Below are positions 40,526 to 50,042 of a DNA stretch of 64,000 nt, one piece after another. The stretch's first letter is position 1. Each line of letters opens with the position of its first letter. The DNA is taken from contig NZ_PGFE01000001.1 of assembly GCF_002797595.1 (NCBI RefSeq), positions 62,001 through 126,000 of the forward strand, written 5' to 3'. A program made the position numbers and the translations under genes. Origin of the DNA: Sediminihabitans luteus (GTDB taxonomy: Bacteria; Actinomycetota; Actinomycetes; Actinomycetales; Cellulomonadaceae). Below the pieces are notes generated by a model that made no database searches, was not told the DNA's origin, and was given only the letters and a program-made list of their open reading frames with translations.

Positions 40526-42087
40526 CGCACGACGCCACCCCCCTGACCCCGACGGACGACGTGCCCGTGCGCACCGCCGGGATCCTGGACCGGCTCGCCG
40601 AGCTCCGCCGCGCCGACGCTCCCACGCACGGCGGTCGCGTGCTCTCCTACGTCTACGACCCGGGCCTCGCCGAGCTCGACGAGCTCGCCGCCGCGGCGAT
40701 CCGCGCGGTCCAGCCCCTCAACGGGCTCGACCCGACGACGTTCACCTCGATCGCCGTCATGGAGCGCGAGCTCCTCGCGTTCGCCCGGACCGTGCTGCAC
40801 GGCGACGACGACGTCGTGGGATCCGTGACCGCGGGCGGCACCGAGAGCTGCATGCTCGCCGTCAAGACGGCGCGCGACGCCCTGCGCACCCGTCACCGTC
40901 GCGCCGGGACCACTCCCCCGCGCCCGCGCATCGTCCTGCCGACGACGGCGCACGCGGCCTTCCGCAAGGCCGCGGCGTTCTGCGACATGGACCTCGACCT
41001 CGTCCCCGTCGACCCCGCGACCGGCGTCCCGAGCGCGGCCGACATGATCGCGAGGATCGGGGACGACGTCGCGCTCGTCGTCGTCTCCGCCCCCGCCTAC
41101 CCGCACGGCGCGATCGACCCCGTCGTCGAGGTCGCCGCGGCCGGCGCCGCCGCGGGCGTGCCCGTGCACGTCGACGCCTGCGTGGGCGGGTGGGTCCTGC
41201 CGTTCTGGGACGCCGCCGGCGGCGGCGAGGTGCCCCCGTTCGACTTCCGGGTGCCAGGCGTGACGAGCATCTCGGCCGACGTGCACAAGTACGGGTACGT
41301 GCCCAAGGGCACCTCGGTGCTGCTCGTGCGCGGCCGCGACCTGCACCGGCACCAGTTCTTCGCCGTGACCGACTGGCCCGGCTACCCCGTCGTCAACGCG
41401 ACCCTCGCCGGGTCCCGCTCGGCAGGCCCGCTCGCCGCCGCGTGGGCCGTGACGCAGGCCCTCGGCGTCGACGGCTACACCGCCCTGACCCGGCGCTGCG
41501 TCGAGGCGACCGCACGCCTGCGCGAGGTCGTCGACCAGATCGACGGGCTGCGCGTCGTCGGCTCCCCCACCGGCCCGCTGATCTGCGTCGCGGCCGACGA
41601 GAGCGTGTCCGCCGAGCGACAGGTCGACCCGCACGTGTGGGCCGACGAGACCAAGGCGCTCGGCTGGATCATCCAGGCCCAGCCGGGGCTCGCGCAGTCC
41701 GACGGCACCCACCTGCCGCACACCACGCACCTGACCGTGACGCCCGTGACGGCGTCCGTCGTCGACGACCTCGGGGCGGTGCTCGCGACCGCCGCCGACC
41801 GTGCGCGCGGCGTCGCCCGCCCCGCGCCCCACGACGTGCTCGCGCAGCTGCTCGCGTCGCTCGCCCCCGGCGCGACGCCCGAGCAGGCGCTCGCGCTGTT
41901 CGAGCAGGCGGGGTCGGACGACGCGTGGGCGATCGTCCAGGGAGTGCTCGGCGCCGCCGGCACGCAGCCCGCAGGCACGCTGCCCGCGCGCATGGCGCCC
42001 GTGCTCTCGCTCGTCGAGGCCCTGCCGCCGCACGTGAGCGGACGCCTGCTGGTCGAGATCATCGCGCGCCTGACCGAACCGTCCTGA
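40522..42087 (+). CDS. PLP-dependent decarboxylase/lyase (sphingosine-phosphate-lyase-like)
   Basis: A 521-residue fold-type I PLP enzyme of the group II decarboxylase superfamily. Seen: TAGGTESCMLAVKTAR (phosphate binding), VHVDACVGGWVLPFW (PLP Asp) and SISADVHKYGYVPKGTSVLL with the Schiff-base Lys. The details (YPHGAIDP, GYPVVNATLAGSRSAG) are closer to sphingosine-1-phosphate lyase than to glutamate decarboxylase. The last 90 residues form an additional helical tail. GTG start overlapping the MFS stop. Confidence 0.85.
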   Translation: MTHDATPLTPTDDVPVRTAGILDRLAELRRADAPTHGGRVLSYVYDPGLAELDELAAAAIRAVQPLNGLDPTTFTSIAVMERELLAFARTVLHGDDDVVGSVTAGGTESCMLAVKTARDALRTRHRRAGTTPPRPRIVLPTTAHAAFRKAAAFCDMDLDLVPVDPATGVPSAADMIARIGDDVALVVVSAPAYPHGAIDPVVEVAAAGAAAGVPVHVDACVGGWVLPFWDAAGGGEVPPFDFRVPGVTSISADVHKYGYVPKGTSVLLVRGRDLHRHQFFAVTDWPGYPVVNATLAGSRSAGPLAAAWAVTQALGVDGYTALTRRCVEATARLREVVDQIDGLRVVGSPTGPLICVAADESVSAERQVDPHVWADETKALGWIIQAQPGLAQSDGTHLPHTTHLTVTPVTASVVDDLGAVLATAADRARGVARPAPHDVLAQLLASLAPGATPEQALALFEQAGSDDAWAIVQGVLGAAGTQPAGTLPARMAPVLSLVEALPPHVSGRLLVEIIARLTEPS

Positions 42088-42105
42088 TCGACGTAAGGTC
42101 CCGAG

Positions 42106-42150
42106 CCGTGCCGTCCTGAACCGTGCCGTCCTGAACCGTGCCCTCCTGAG
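42106..42150. repeat. 15-bp tandem repeat after the PLP enzyme gene
   Basis: Three units of CCGTGCCGTCCTGAA, the third diverged, in the 154-bp gap before the next gene. A further copy of the core (ACCGTCCTGA) forms the end of the upstream coding sequence. Confidence 0.8.
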
Positions 42151-42241
42151 CGGTGAGCTTCGGAGCGCGTCCGGGTACGCCCTGGGCGGACTCGCGGCGT
42201 CGCGCGTGCGGCGACCGCGAGCCGCGGGGTAGAACAGTCGG

Positions 42242-42820
42242 GTGACCGACACCGCCGACTTCCCGCCCGACGACTTCGACGACTCCTACCGGCACGAGAC
42301 CCCGCCCGCGGGCTGGCTCAGCCGCGAGGAGATCGCCGCGGCGCGCGCGCAGCTGCCCATCGTCTACGTCGACGCCGTCCCGGTGCGCGTGGACGACTCG
42401 GGCGACGTCGTCGCCGTCGGCCTGCTGCTGCGCGTCACGCCCGAGGGGCAGATGACGCGCGCCCTCGTCTCGGGCCGCGTCATGTACCACGAGCGGATCC
42501 GCGACGCGCTGCTGCGGCACATCGAGAAGGACCTCGGCCCCGTCGCGCTGCCGCAGATCCCCGCCTCGCCGCAGCCGTTCACGGTCGCCGAGTACTTCCC
42601 GACCCCCGGGATCACGCCGTACCACGACCCGCGCCAGCACGCGGTCTCGCTCGCGTACGTCGTGCCCGTGACCGGCGACTGCCAGCCCCAGCAGCACGCG
42701 CTCGACCTCGCGTGGCTCACGCCCGAGCAGGCGTGCGAGGACACGGTGCAGGTCGAGATGCACGGCGGCCAGGGCGCGTTGCTGCGTCAGGCCATGGCGC
42801 ACGTGGGTCGTCTTGCCTGA
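42242..42820 (+). CDS. Nudix-like (DUF4916) protein with degenerate Nudix box
   Basis: A 192-residue cytosolic protein with a Nudix-like fold. The box region GRVMYHERIRDALLRHIEKDLG keeps the spacing of GX5EX7REUXEEXGU, but RE is RH and EE is EK, so metal binding and pyrophosphohydrolysis are doubtful (residues 79-100). DUF4916 members are annotated in actinobacteria without known substrate. The GTG start has TAGAAC (42230-42235) 6 nt upstream. It overlaps the GNAT gene by 8 nt. Confidence 0.72.
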   Translation: MTDTADFPPDDFDDSYRHETPPAGWLSREEIAAARAQLPIVYVDAVPVRVDDSGDVVAVGLLLRVTPEGQMTRALVSGRVMYHERIRDALLRHIEKDLGPVALPQIPASPQPFTVAEYFPTPGITPYHDPRQHAVSLAYVVPVTGDCQPQQHALDLAWLTPEQACEDTVQVEMHGGQGALLRQAMAHVGRLA

Positions 42821-43232
42821 CGGGTACACGCTCTCGGACGACCCCGCGCGCCTCGACCTCGACGTCGTGTGGTCGCTGCTGCGCGAGGCCTACTGGGGGC
42901 GGTGGCGCGAGCGGGCGGACGTCGAGGCCGCGGTCGCGGGGTCGTGGCGCGTCGTCGGCGCGTACGCGGGCACCGAGCAGGTCGGGTTCGCGCGCGCCGT
43001 CTCGGACGGCGTCGACTTCGCCTACCTGGCCGACGTGATCGTCGCCCCGGCGCACCGCGGGCGCGGGCTGGGCACGCGCATCGTCGAGACCATGGTCGAC
43101 GGCGGGCCCGGGGCCGACTTCCGGTGGACGCTCTTCACGCGCGACGCGCACGAGGTCTACCGACGGTTCGGCTTCACCGAGCCGGGCCCCATGGCGATGG
43201 AGCGGCCGAGCCGGCGCGTCGCGGTGCGCTGA
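42813..43232 (+). CDS. GNAT-family acetyltransferase
   Basis: A 139-residue N-acetyltransferase. VIVAPAHRGRGLGTRIVETMV contains the acetyl-CoA loop (R/Q-x-x-G-x-G/A) at about 73-93, and FTRDAHEVYRRFGF forms the last conserved segment. The start is a TTG overlapping the end of the preceding gene by 8 nt; no better start in frame. Substrate unknown. Confidence 0.82.
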   Translation: MPDGYTLSDDPARLDLDVVWSLLREAYWGRWRERADVEAAVAGSWRVVGAYAGTEQVGFARAVSDGVDFAYLADVIVAPAHRGRGLGTRIVETMVDGGPGADFRWTLFTRDAHEVYRRFGFTEPGPMAMERPSRRVAVR

Positions 43233-43265
43233 CGAGCCGTCGACCGACCCTCGGCGGGCCGCCCG

Positions 43266-44900
43266 TCAGCGCGAGGGCGTCAGGTCGAGCACCGGCCAGT
43301 CCGCGAGCTCGGCGCGCATGCGCCGGTCGTGCGTCGCGACGACGACGGCCGCCGGGGTCACGCGCAGCGCCTGCGTGAGCTCGTCGACGAGGTCGATCGA
43401 CAGGTGGTTCGTCGGCTCGTCGAGCAGGAGCAGGTGCGGCACGTGCAGCAGCGCCCGCGCGAGGTCGAAGCGCCGACGCTGCCCGGCCGAGAGCTCCGTC
43501 AGGGGCCGGTCGAGGTCCTCCTCGGTGAGCAGCCCGAGGAACGCGACGGGCACGAGGTGGTCGGGGTCGAGCTCGCCGGCCTCGAGCAGGTCGAGGGCCT
43601 CGCGCGCGTACGCGTCGAACCCCGTGACGTCGGTCGGCACGGGCGCGCCCTCCTGGGTCACGGCCCCGACGCGCGCGCCGTCCACGACCGTGCGCGTGCC
43701 CCGGTCGAGCGGCAGCGCTCCGGCGAGCGCGGCGAGCAGGGTCGACTTGCCGCTGCCGTTGGCGCCGATCACGAGCAGGCGTCCGCTGGGCGGCACCGCG
43801 ACCCGGGTGCCGGGCAGGTCGAGCCGGACCGCCCCGGACGGCGCGACGACGCGCGGGCTGCGCACCTCGAGCACCGGCTCGGCGGGGCTCCACCCCGGTG
43901 ACATCGCGACGAGCTCGGGGAACACGAGCTCGAGCGGCGGCACGGGCACCTCGACCGCGGTCTCCTCGAGCTTCTGCGCGAGGCGGTCGGCGGACTTGAC
44001 GTGCTGGCGCGCGCGCGTCGCACGACGGTGCTTGTCGCTGCCCTTGGGCGGGCGCCACTCGTCGGAGAGGTTCTCGTACGACCGGTCGAGGATCGCGGCG
44101 AGCTTCGCGGCCCGTTCACGCTCGCTGCGGTACCGGCGGCGCCACTTCTGCACGGCCTGGTTCTTGGCGAACCGGTAGCTCAGGTACCCGGGCTGCCCGT
44201 AGAGCACGGGGCGGCCGTCGACCGACGGGTCGAGGTCGAGGATCTCGGTCGCGACGTCGTCGAGCAGCTCGCGGTCGTGCGTCACCGCGACGACGCCGCC
44301 GCGCCACGCGAGCAGCTCGCCCGTGAGGTAGTCGAGGCCCGCGTCGTCGAGGTGGTTGGTCGGCTCGTCGAGCAGGAGCAGGTCGGAGCGTTCGGCGAGC
44401 CGGCACGCCAGGCGCACCCGGAACCGTTGGCCCACGGACAGGGTCGCGAGCTCGCGCTCGCGGTCACGGCACGCCCCGAGGCGGGTCAGGGCGACGTCGA
44501 CGCGACGGTCGGCGTCCCACGCGGCGAGGTGCTCGACGCGCGCGAGGATCTCGCCGTACGCCGCGAGGTCCCCGGTCTCGTGGTCGAACGCGTCGGCCGC
44601 GGCGTCGAGCTCGGTCACGACCGCGCGCAGCGCGCGCAGCGAGGCGTCGACGACGTCGCCCACGGTCACCCCCGGCGGCGCGGCCATCTCCTGCTCGACG
44701 ACGGCGAGCGAGCCCTCGCGCTGCACCGTGCCACGGCTCGGGGCGAGCTCGCCCGACAGGACCCGCAGCAGCGTCGACTTGCCCGTGCCGTTCTCGCCGA
44801 CCACCCCGAGACGGGTCCCGGGAGAGACGGCGACGTCGACGTGGGAGAGGACGTCACGTCCGGGGTAGGAGAACGCGATGTCCTGGGCCACGAGCTGCAC
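43266..44900 (-). CDS. ABC-F family ATPase
   Basis: A 544-residue protein with two ABC domains and no membrane segment: Walker A GENGTGKST and GANGSGKST, signatures LSVGQ and LSAGQ, both LLLDEPTNHL. The interdomain linker (about 240-330) is Arg/Lys-rich, as required for reaching the ribosomal P/E site. ABC-F proteins act on stalled ribosomes and some give resistance to ribosome-targeting antibiotics. Which type this is cannot be told from sequence. TAGGGT (44907-44912, minus strand) lies 6 nt before the GTG. Confidence 0.9.
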   Translation of the reverse strand: MQLVAQDIAFSYPGRDVLSHVDVAVSPGTRLGVVGENGTGKSTLLRVLSGELAPSRGTVQREGSLAVVEQEMAAPPGVTVGDVVDASLRALRAVVTELDAAADAFDHETGDLAAYGEILARVEHLAAWDADRRVDVALTRLGACRDRERELATLSVGQRFRVRLACRLAERSDLLLLDEPTNHLDDAGLDYLTGELLAWRGGVVAVTHDRELLDDVATEILDLDPSVDGRPVLYGQPGYLSYRFAKNQAVQKWRRRYRSERERAAKLAAILDRSYENLSDEWRPPKGSDKHRRATRARQHVKSADRLAQKLEETAVEVPVPPLELVFPELVAMSPGWSPAEPVLEVRSPRVVAPSGAVRLDLPGTRVAVPPSGRLLVIGANGSGKSTLLAALAGALPLDRGTRTVVDGARVGAVTQEGAPVPTDVTGFDAYAREALDLLEAGELDPDHLVPVAFLGLLTEEDLDRPLTELSAGQRRRFDLARALLHVPHLLLLDEPTNHLSIDLVDELTQALRVTPAAVVVATHDRRMRAELADWPVLDLTPSR

Positions 44901-44953
44901 TCCCCCACCCTACGGGGCGCCGGGCTCCCAGCCGGCGGGACTACGCTCGCCGC

Positions 44954-45415
44954 ATGACCTCCCAGCCTGCCTCCCGACGGTCCGGCGACGGTCCGGGCCG
45001 CGCCGTGCGCGTCACGGTCCTCGCGGCCGTGGCGGACGTCGCGTGCGTCGTCGCGCTCGCCCTCGGGGGCTACCGCGCCCACGACACGGGTGACGTGACC
45101 GAGGCGATCCTGCGCATCGTGTGGCCGTTCCTCGCGGGCACGGCCGTCGGCTGGGTGCTCGCGCGGGCATGGCGCCGCCCGACGGTGGTCGCGCCCGTCG
45201 GGATCATCGTCTGGGGTGCGACGTGGTCGGTCGGGCTGATCCTGCGCGCGCTGACCGACCAGGGCACGGCGCCCGCGTTCCAGCTCGTGAGCTTCGGGTT
45301 CCTCGCGGTGCTGATGCTCGGCTGGCGGGGCGTGGTGCAGCTCGTCGAGGTGCTCAGCCCGCGCGACCGCCGACGCCGCGCGGCCGAGCTCGCCGGGCGA
45401 CGTCCGCCCCGCTGA
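44954..45415 (+). CDS. DUF3054 membrane protein
   Basis: A 153-residue protein with four membrane helices at about 20-40, 55-72, 80-100 and 110-130, matching the DUF3054 layout (GWVLARAWRRP and VWGATWSVGLILR between helices). Role unknown. TACGCT (44942-44947) is 6 nt before the ATG. It diverges from the ABC-F gene with only 53 bp between starts, so the two promoters nearly overlap. Confidence 0.82.
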   Translation: MTSQPASRRSGDGPGRAVRVTVLAAVADVACVVALALGGYRAHDTGDVTEAILRIVWPFLAGTAVGWVLARAWRRPTVVAPVGIIVWGATWSVGLILRALTDQGTAPAFQLVSFGFLAVLMLGWRGVVQLVEVLSPRDRRRRAAELAGRRPPR

Positions 45416-45433
45416 CCGCCGCGGCGGGGCGGG

Positions 45434-46093
45434 TCACGCCCCGAGCGCGCCGGCGATCGCGGGCGCGAGCGCCCGGAACGCCTGCCCGCGGTGGCTGATC
45501 GCGTTCTTCTCGGCCGCCGTGAGCTCGGCGCACGAGCGCTCCTCGCCGTCGGGCCGCAGGATCGGGTCGTACCCGAACCCGCCCGCGCCGCGCGGTGCCC
45601 GCAGGAGCATCCCGCGCAACGCGCCCTCGTACACGACCTCGGTGCCGTCGGGCGTCACGAGTGCCGCCGCGCACACGAACCCGGCGCCGCGGTGCTCGTC
45701 GCGCACGTCGGCGAGCTGGCCGAGCAGCAGGGCGAGGTTCGCCGCGTCGTCGCCGTGCGCGCCCGACCAGCGGGCCGAGAAGATGCCGGGCGCGCCGCCG
45801 AGCACGTCGACCGCGAGCCCCGAGTCGTCCGCGACCGCGGGCAGGCCGGTCGCGGCGACGAGCGCCCGCGCCTTGATGAGCGCGTTCTCGGCGAACGTGG
45901 TGCCGTCCTCGACGGGCTCGGCGGTCGCGAGGTCGGCGGCCGAGATCACGGCCTCCTCCGGCAGGTCGAGACCGGGCTGGGCGCCCAGGATCGCGCGCAG
46001 CTCGGCGAGCTTGCCGCGGTTGTGCGTCGCGAGCACGAGCCGCGCGCCCGCCGGGACCACCGCGGCGTGCGCCGTCGGACCGTCCGTGATCAT
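45434..46093 (-). CDS. rdgB: RdgB/HAM1 non-canonical purine NTP pyrophosphatase
   Basis: A 219-residue enzyme that hydrolyses dITP/XTP to the monophosphate, cleaning the nucleotide pool. [13 protein letters not shown] is the nucleotide-binding start and [23 protein letters not shown] the catalytic loop (residues 82-104). It overlaps rph by 4 nt, the standard order in actinobacteria. Confidence 0.95.
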   Translation of the reverse strand: MITDGPTAHAAVVPAGARLVLATHNRGKLAELRAILGAQPGLDLPEEAVISAADLATAEPVEDGTTFAENALIKARALVAATGLPAVADDSGLAVDVLGGAPGIFSARWSGAHGDDAANLALLLGQLADVRDEHRGAGFVCAAALVTPDGTEVVYEGALRGMLLRAPRGAGGFGYDPILRPDGEERSCAELTAAEKNAISHRGQAFRALAPAIAGALGA

Positions 46094-46851
46094 CGGCGGC
46101 CCGGCTCGGCGGCGAGGGCGTCCCGCTGGATCTGCGCGAGGGTCGCGGTCCCGCCGACCGCGAGGTCGAGCAGCGCGTCGAGCTCGGCACGGTCGAACGG
46201 CGCGTGCTCGGCGGTGCCCTGCACCTCGACGAACGTGCCCGCGCCCGTCACGACGACGTTCATGTCGGTCTCGGCGCGCACGTCCTCGACGTACGGCAGG
46301 TCGAGCATCGGGGTGCCGTCAATGATCCCGACGCTCACGGCCGAGACCGAGTCGGTCAGCACCTGGTGGCCGCCCGTGACGTGCCCGTGCCGACGCCCCC
46401 ACGCGATCGCGTCCGCGAGCGCGACGTACGCGCCCGTGATGGCCGCGGTGCGCGTGCCGCCGTCGGCCTGCAGCACGTCGCAGTCGAGCACGATCGTGTT
46501 CTCGCCGAGCGCCTTGACGTCGACCACGGCGCGCAGCGAGCGCCCGATCAGCCGCGAGATCTCGTGCGTGCGGCCGCCGATCTTGCCCTTGACGGACTCG
46601 CGCTGGTTCCGCGAGTCGGTCGCGCGAGGCAGCATCGCGTACTCGGCCGTGACCCAGCCCTCGCCCGAGCCCTTCTTCCAGCGCGGCACTCCCTCGGTGA
46701 ACGAGGCCGCGCACAGCACGCGCGTGCCACCGAACTCGACGAGCACCGACCCCTCGGCGTGGTCGAGCCATCCCCGGGTGATGGTCACGGGGCGCAGCTG
46801 GTCGGGGGTGCGCCCGTCGGCGCGCACGACGGCGGAGGGGTTCTGAGTCAT
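46090..46851 (-). CDS. rph: Ribonuclease PH
   Basis: A 253-residue phosphorolytic 3'-5' exoribonuclease trimming tRNA 3' ends. It has [40 protein letters not shown] (residues 76-106) and [21 protein letters not shown] (46858-46863, minus strand) is 6 nt before the ATG. It heads the rph-rdgB message. Confidence 0.96.
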   Translation of the reverse strand: MTQNPSAVVRADGRTPDQLRPVTITRGWLDHAEGSVLVEFGGTRVLCAASFTEGVPRWKKGSGEGWVTAEYAMLPRATDSRNQRESVKGKIGGRTHEISRLIGRSLRAVVDVKALGENTIVLDCDVLQADGGTRTAAITGAYVALADAIAWGRRHGHVTGGHQVLTDSVSAVSVGIIDGTPMLDLPYVEDVRAETDMNVVVTGAGTFVEVQGTAEHAPFDRAELDALLDLAVGGTATLAQIQRDALAAEPGRR

Positions 46852-46963
46852 GCCGCCAGCCTATCGGGCGGTCGGACGACGGACCGCGCGGTCCCTGCGC
46901 GCGCGGGCGACCGCCGCGCCTTCGTCACCTGGCCCGCCGCGCCTGCGGCACCGAGGCAGGCCG

Positions 46964-47776
46964 TCACACCGTGTACGTCGCCCCCGACGTCGCGACCTCG
47001 AGCGGCCCCGCGTACTCACCCGCGGCCTCGGCGGCCGTCGCGGCGCGGTCGTTCCACGGCGGCACGTGCGTGAGCACCAGACGGCGCGCTCCGGCCTCGC
47101 GCGCGACGCGGCCCGCCCGCCGCCCCGTGAGGTGGATGCCGGGCTCGACGAGGTCGTCGCGCCCCTCGTGGAACGCGGCCTCGCACAGCAGCAGGTCGAC
47201 GTCGCGCGCGAGCCCGACGACGTTCTCGCAGTAGTCGGTGTCGCCCGTGTAGGCGAGCGTCGCGCGCTCGCCCGGCCGCACGGTCGACGGACCGGTCACG
47301 CGCAGCCCGAATGCGGGCACCGGGTGGTACATCGGCACGGGCTCGACGCGCAGCGGGCCGACGTCGAAGGTGCCCGCGTACGGGCGCAGGTCGAGCTGGG
47401 CCGACATGTCCTCGTCCGGGCCGAGGCCGTACGCCTGAGCGACGCGGGCCGCGACGTCGTCCGGCCCCAGGACGGGCAGGGGCGCGCGGTGCGTGCCCCG
47501 CTCCGCCCCGGCGCCCGGGTGGTACCGCAGGTACACGTAGAGCCCGCACACGTCGACGAAGTGGTCGGGGTGCAGGTGCGAGAGCAGGACCGCGTCGAGG
47601 GCGAGCGGGTCGACGTGCCGCTGCAGCGCGCCGAGGGCGCCGTTGCCCAGGTCGAGCACGACGTTCCACGCGCGCCCGTCGGGCGAGACGTCCGCGCCGA
47701 CCTGCACCAGGTGGCAGGACGCCGGGGAGTCGGGCCCGGCGAACGAGCCCGACGTGCCGACCGTCGTCAGACGCAT
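46964..47776 (-). CDS. Metallo-beta-lactamase-fold hydrolase
   Basis: A 270-residue MBL-fold protein related to RNase Z-type hydrolases. The metal motif HLHPDH is at 67-72, further ligands in MYHPVPAFGLRV, TGDTDYCENV and LTHVPPWND. No exosite arm of RNase Z is visible, so a small-molecule or phosphodiester hydrolase is more likely (phosphoribosyl-1,2-cyclic phosphodiesterase-like). It starts one base inside the murI stop, thus co-translated with murI. Confidence 0.85.
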   Translation of the reverse strand: MRLTTVGTSGSFAGPDSPASCHLVQVGADVSPDGRAWNVVLDLGNGALGALQRHVDPLALDAVLLSHLHPDHFVDVCGLYVYLRYHPGAGAERGTHRAPLPVLGPDDVAARVAQAYGLGPDEDMSAQLDLRPYAGTFDVGPLRVEPVPMYHPVPAFGLRVTGPSTVRPGERATLAYTGDTDYCENVVGLARDVDLLLCEAAFHEGRDDLVEPGIHLTGRRAGRVAREAGARRLVLTHVPPWNDRAATAAEAAGEYAGPLEVATSGATYTV

Positions 47777-48579
47777 CAGACGGCCTCAACGGTCGCGACC
47801 TCGGGGCCCAGGAACCGGCGGGCGAGGTGGTCGAACGGCTCGGCCGAGCCGGTCGCGACGAACCGGTGCTGCGGCGGGCCCGCGTCGCGCGAGCGCTCGA
47901 GGCCGTGCGCGACGAGGTTGCGGTAGACGTCCTTGGCGGTCTCCTCCGCGCTCGAGACGAGCGTGACGTCCTCCCCCATGACGTACGAGATCGCGCCGGT
48001 GAGTAGCGGGTAGTGCGTGCAGCCGAGCACGAGGGTGTCGACGCCGGCCTCGCGGACCGGGTCGAGGTACGCGTGCGCGACGTCGAGCACGTCCGGGCCC
48101 GACGTGATGCCCGCCTCGACGAACGACACGAACTCGGGGCAGGCCTGCGAGGTCAGCGTGATGCCGGGGGCGACCGCGAACGCGTCGTCGTACGAGCGCG
48201 AGCCGATCGTGGCCTGCGTGCCGATGACGCCGATCCGGCCGTTGCGCGTGGCCGCGGCGGCGCGCCGCGCCGCGGGCAGGACGACCTCGACCACGGGCAG
48301 GCCGTGCCTGCCGGTGTAGCGCTCGCGCGCGTCGTGCAGCACCGCGGACGACGCGCTGTTGCACGCGATGACGAGCATCTTGACGCCCTGGTCGACCAGG
48401 TCGTCCATGATCGCGAGCGACATCGCCCGCACGGCCGCGAGGGGCTTGGGCCCGTACGGCGAGTTCGCGGTGTCGCCGATGTAGTACAGCGACTCGTGCG
48501 GGAGCTGGTCGAGGATCGAGCGGGCGACGGTCAGACCGCCGACGCCGGAGTCGAAGATCCCGATGGGTGCGTCGTTCAC
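47776..48579 (-). CDS. murI: Glutamate racemase
   Basis: A 267-residue enzyme making D-glutamate for peptidoglycan. The two catalytic cysteines are in [10 protein letters not shown] and LGCTHYPLL; the N-terminus [15 protein letters not shown] is diagnostic. TACCCT (48587-48592, minus strand) lies 7 nt before the GTG. Shares a message with the MBL hydrolase. Confidence 0.96.
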   Translation of the reverse strand: MNDAPIGIFDSGVGGLTVARSILDQLPHESLYYIGDTANSPYGPKPLAAVRAMSLAIMDDLVDQGVKMLVIACNSASSAVLHDARERYTGRHGLPVVEVVLPAARRAAAATRNGRIGVIGTQATIGSRSYDDAFAVAPGITLTSQACPEFVSFVEAGITSGPDVLDVAHAYLDPVREAGVDTLVLGCTHYPLLTGAISYVMGEDVTLVSSAEETAKDVYRNLVAHGLERSRDAGPPQHRFVATGSAEPFDHLARRFLGPEVATVEAV

Positions 48580-48675
48580 GAGTTCGAGGGTAGTCGGACG
48601 CGCCGCGGCGCACGCCCCGACGACACAGGATGTCGTGGTGACGTGCGCCGCACGCGGGCCGGGGCCCCGAGGTCG

Positions 48676-48831
48676 TCAGACCTTGCTCTTGCCCCGGTTG
48701 ACGAGCGCCAGGACGAGTCCGATCACGATCACGGCGAGCGCGATCCACAGCAGGATCTTGAGCGCAGGCACGAGCAGCCCGAACAGCGCGAGGACGACGG
48801 CGACGATGACGATGATGAGCCAGGTAGGCAT
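48676..48831 (-). CDS. Small hydrophobic membrane protein, 51 aa
   Basis: MPTWLIIVIVAVVLALFG begins a protein with two adjoining membrane helices and a basic tail (NRGKSKV). A GGAAGGGAC ribosome site lies about 8 nt before ATG 48831. There is no close family that I can name; such mini-proteins are common next to murI/DUF2017 in this group. Confidence 0.6.
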   Translation of the reverse strand: MPTWLIIVIVAVVLALFGLLVPALKILLWIALAVIVIGLVLALVNRGKSKV

Positions 48832-48948
48832 GGTGTGGGTCCCTTCCACGACGCCGGGGCAAGGTGCCCCGGTCACCTGGTGACCGTCGCACCGCCGCCG
48901 GTGACTCGCACGTCGGGAGCCCCTCGGCCCCGGACGGACCCGGGCGGG

Positions 48949-49599
48949 TCAGCGCCGCAGGTCGGCGAGCATGAGCTCGAGCAGCGTCTCCTGGAGCCAG
49001 CCCAGGGCCAGGAACACCCCGACGAGGAAGCCCCGCGCCCCGGCGTCCGACCCCTGCGCGGCCTCGGCGTGCAGCGCCTCGGCCTGCTCGTCGGTCTCCA
49101 CGCCCAGGCGCGAGGCGAGCACGAGGCGCACGTCCGTGAGCGCCGCCGCGACCGCGCGGGCCTCGCCCGGGGCCACGGCCAGCGGCGACGGCTCGCCGAC
49201 GGCCGGCTCGTCCGCGAGCAGCAGGTGCGCGAGCCGCACGAGGCCCGCCGACTTGCGCTCGGCGACGTCGGCCTGCGTGAGCCGCCGGAACTCGGCCGAG
49301 ACCTCGGGGTCGTCGCGCGAGGCGTCCGGGAGCAGGCGCGCGAGCGCCGGGTCGTCGGGCGGGCGCACCGCGTCCGGGGACGTGCCGTGCGGCGGGAGGT
49401 CCTCGAGCGGGACGCCCGCGCCCTCCTCGACCGGGGTGCCCGCGTCGTCGACCACGTCCTGCGGGTCGGGCAGCGCGGACTCGAGCATCTGCGCGACGTC
49501 GCCCACGACCTGCGCCAGGACGATCCGCTCGGTCGCGTCGAGCTCGGCCACGTACGCGGGCGCGCCGGCGTCGTCCGCGCCGCGGACGAACCTGCGCAT
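48949..49599 (-). CDS. DUF2017 protein
   Basis: A 216-residue soluble protein with an acidic middle and a C-terminal helical bundle (RGFLVGVFLALGWLQETLLELM). DUF2017 genes directly follow clpS in actinobacteria, as here (17 nt gap), which suggests a link with ClpS/ClpC proteolysis, though no biochemical role is known to me. Confidence 0.85.
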   Translation of the reverse strand: MRRFVRGADDAGAPAYVAELDATERIVLAQVVGDVAQMLESALPDPQDVVDDAGTPVEEGAGVPLEDLPPHGTSPDAVRPPDDPALARLLPDASRDDPEVSAEFRRLTQADVAERKSAGLVRLAHLLLADEPAVGEPSPLAVAPGEARAVAAALTDVRLVLASRLGVETDEQAEALHAEAAQGSDAGARGFLVGVFLALGWLQETLLELMLADLRR

Positions 49600-49615
49600 C
49601 AGCGGCCCCCGCGGG

Positions 49616-49933
49616 TCACTCGGAGCCCCGCTGCATGGTCGCCCACAGCCCGAACCCGTGCATGGCCTGCACGTCGACCTCGACCTTCTCGCGACCGCCC
49701 GACGACACCACGGCGCGGCCCTCCTGGTGCACCTGCAGCATGAGCGCGTGCGCCTTCGCCTCGCCGTAGCCGAAGTAGCTCTGGAAGACGTAGCTCACGT
49801 ACGACATCAGGTTCACGGGGTCGTTCCACACGACGGTCGCCCACGCGTCGGCCGTGCCCGTCGCCTCGTCGGTGCGCACGTCCTCGAGCACGTCCCCCGC
49901 GGGGCTGCTCGCGCGCACGTCTCGGATCCTCAC
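49616..49933 (-). CDS. clpS: ATP-dependent Clp protease adaptor ClpS
   Basis: A 105-residue N-degron adaptor. [17 protein letters not shown] (the NDxxNxM segment that binds the N-terminal residue) and [16 protein letters not shown] (Clp-binding side) are clear. The GTG start has TAGAGT (49940-49945, minus strand) 6 nt upstream. It delivers substrates to ClpC/ClpA-ClpP. Confidence 0.95.
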   Translation of the reverse strand: MRIRDVRASSPAGDVLEDVRTDEATGTADAWATVVWNDPVNLMSYVSYVFQSYFGYGEAKAHALMLQVHQEGRAVVSSGGREKVEVDVQAMHGFGLWATMQRGSE

Positions 49934-50042
49934 CCCACCACTCTAGGTCCCGACGCGGGCTCCGCGGGCTCGGCCGTCTCGGCCCGCGGACGCCGCCCGG
50001 GCGAGGACGGCGGGGAGGCCGCGGTGGCCCTAGGGTGGCGCC

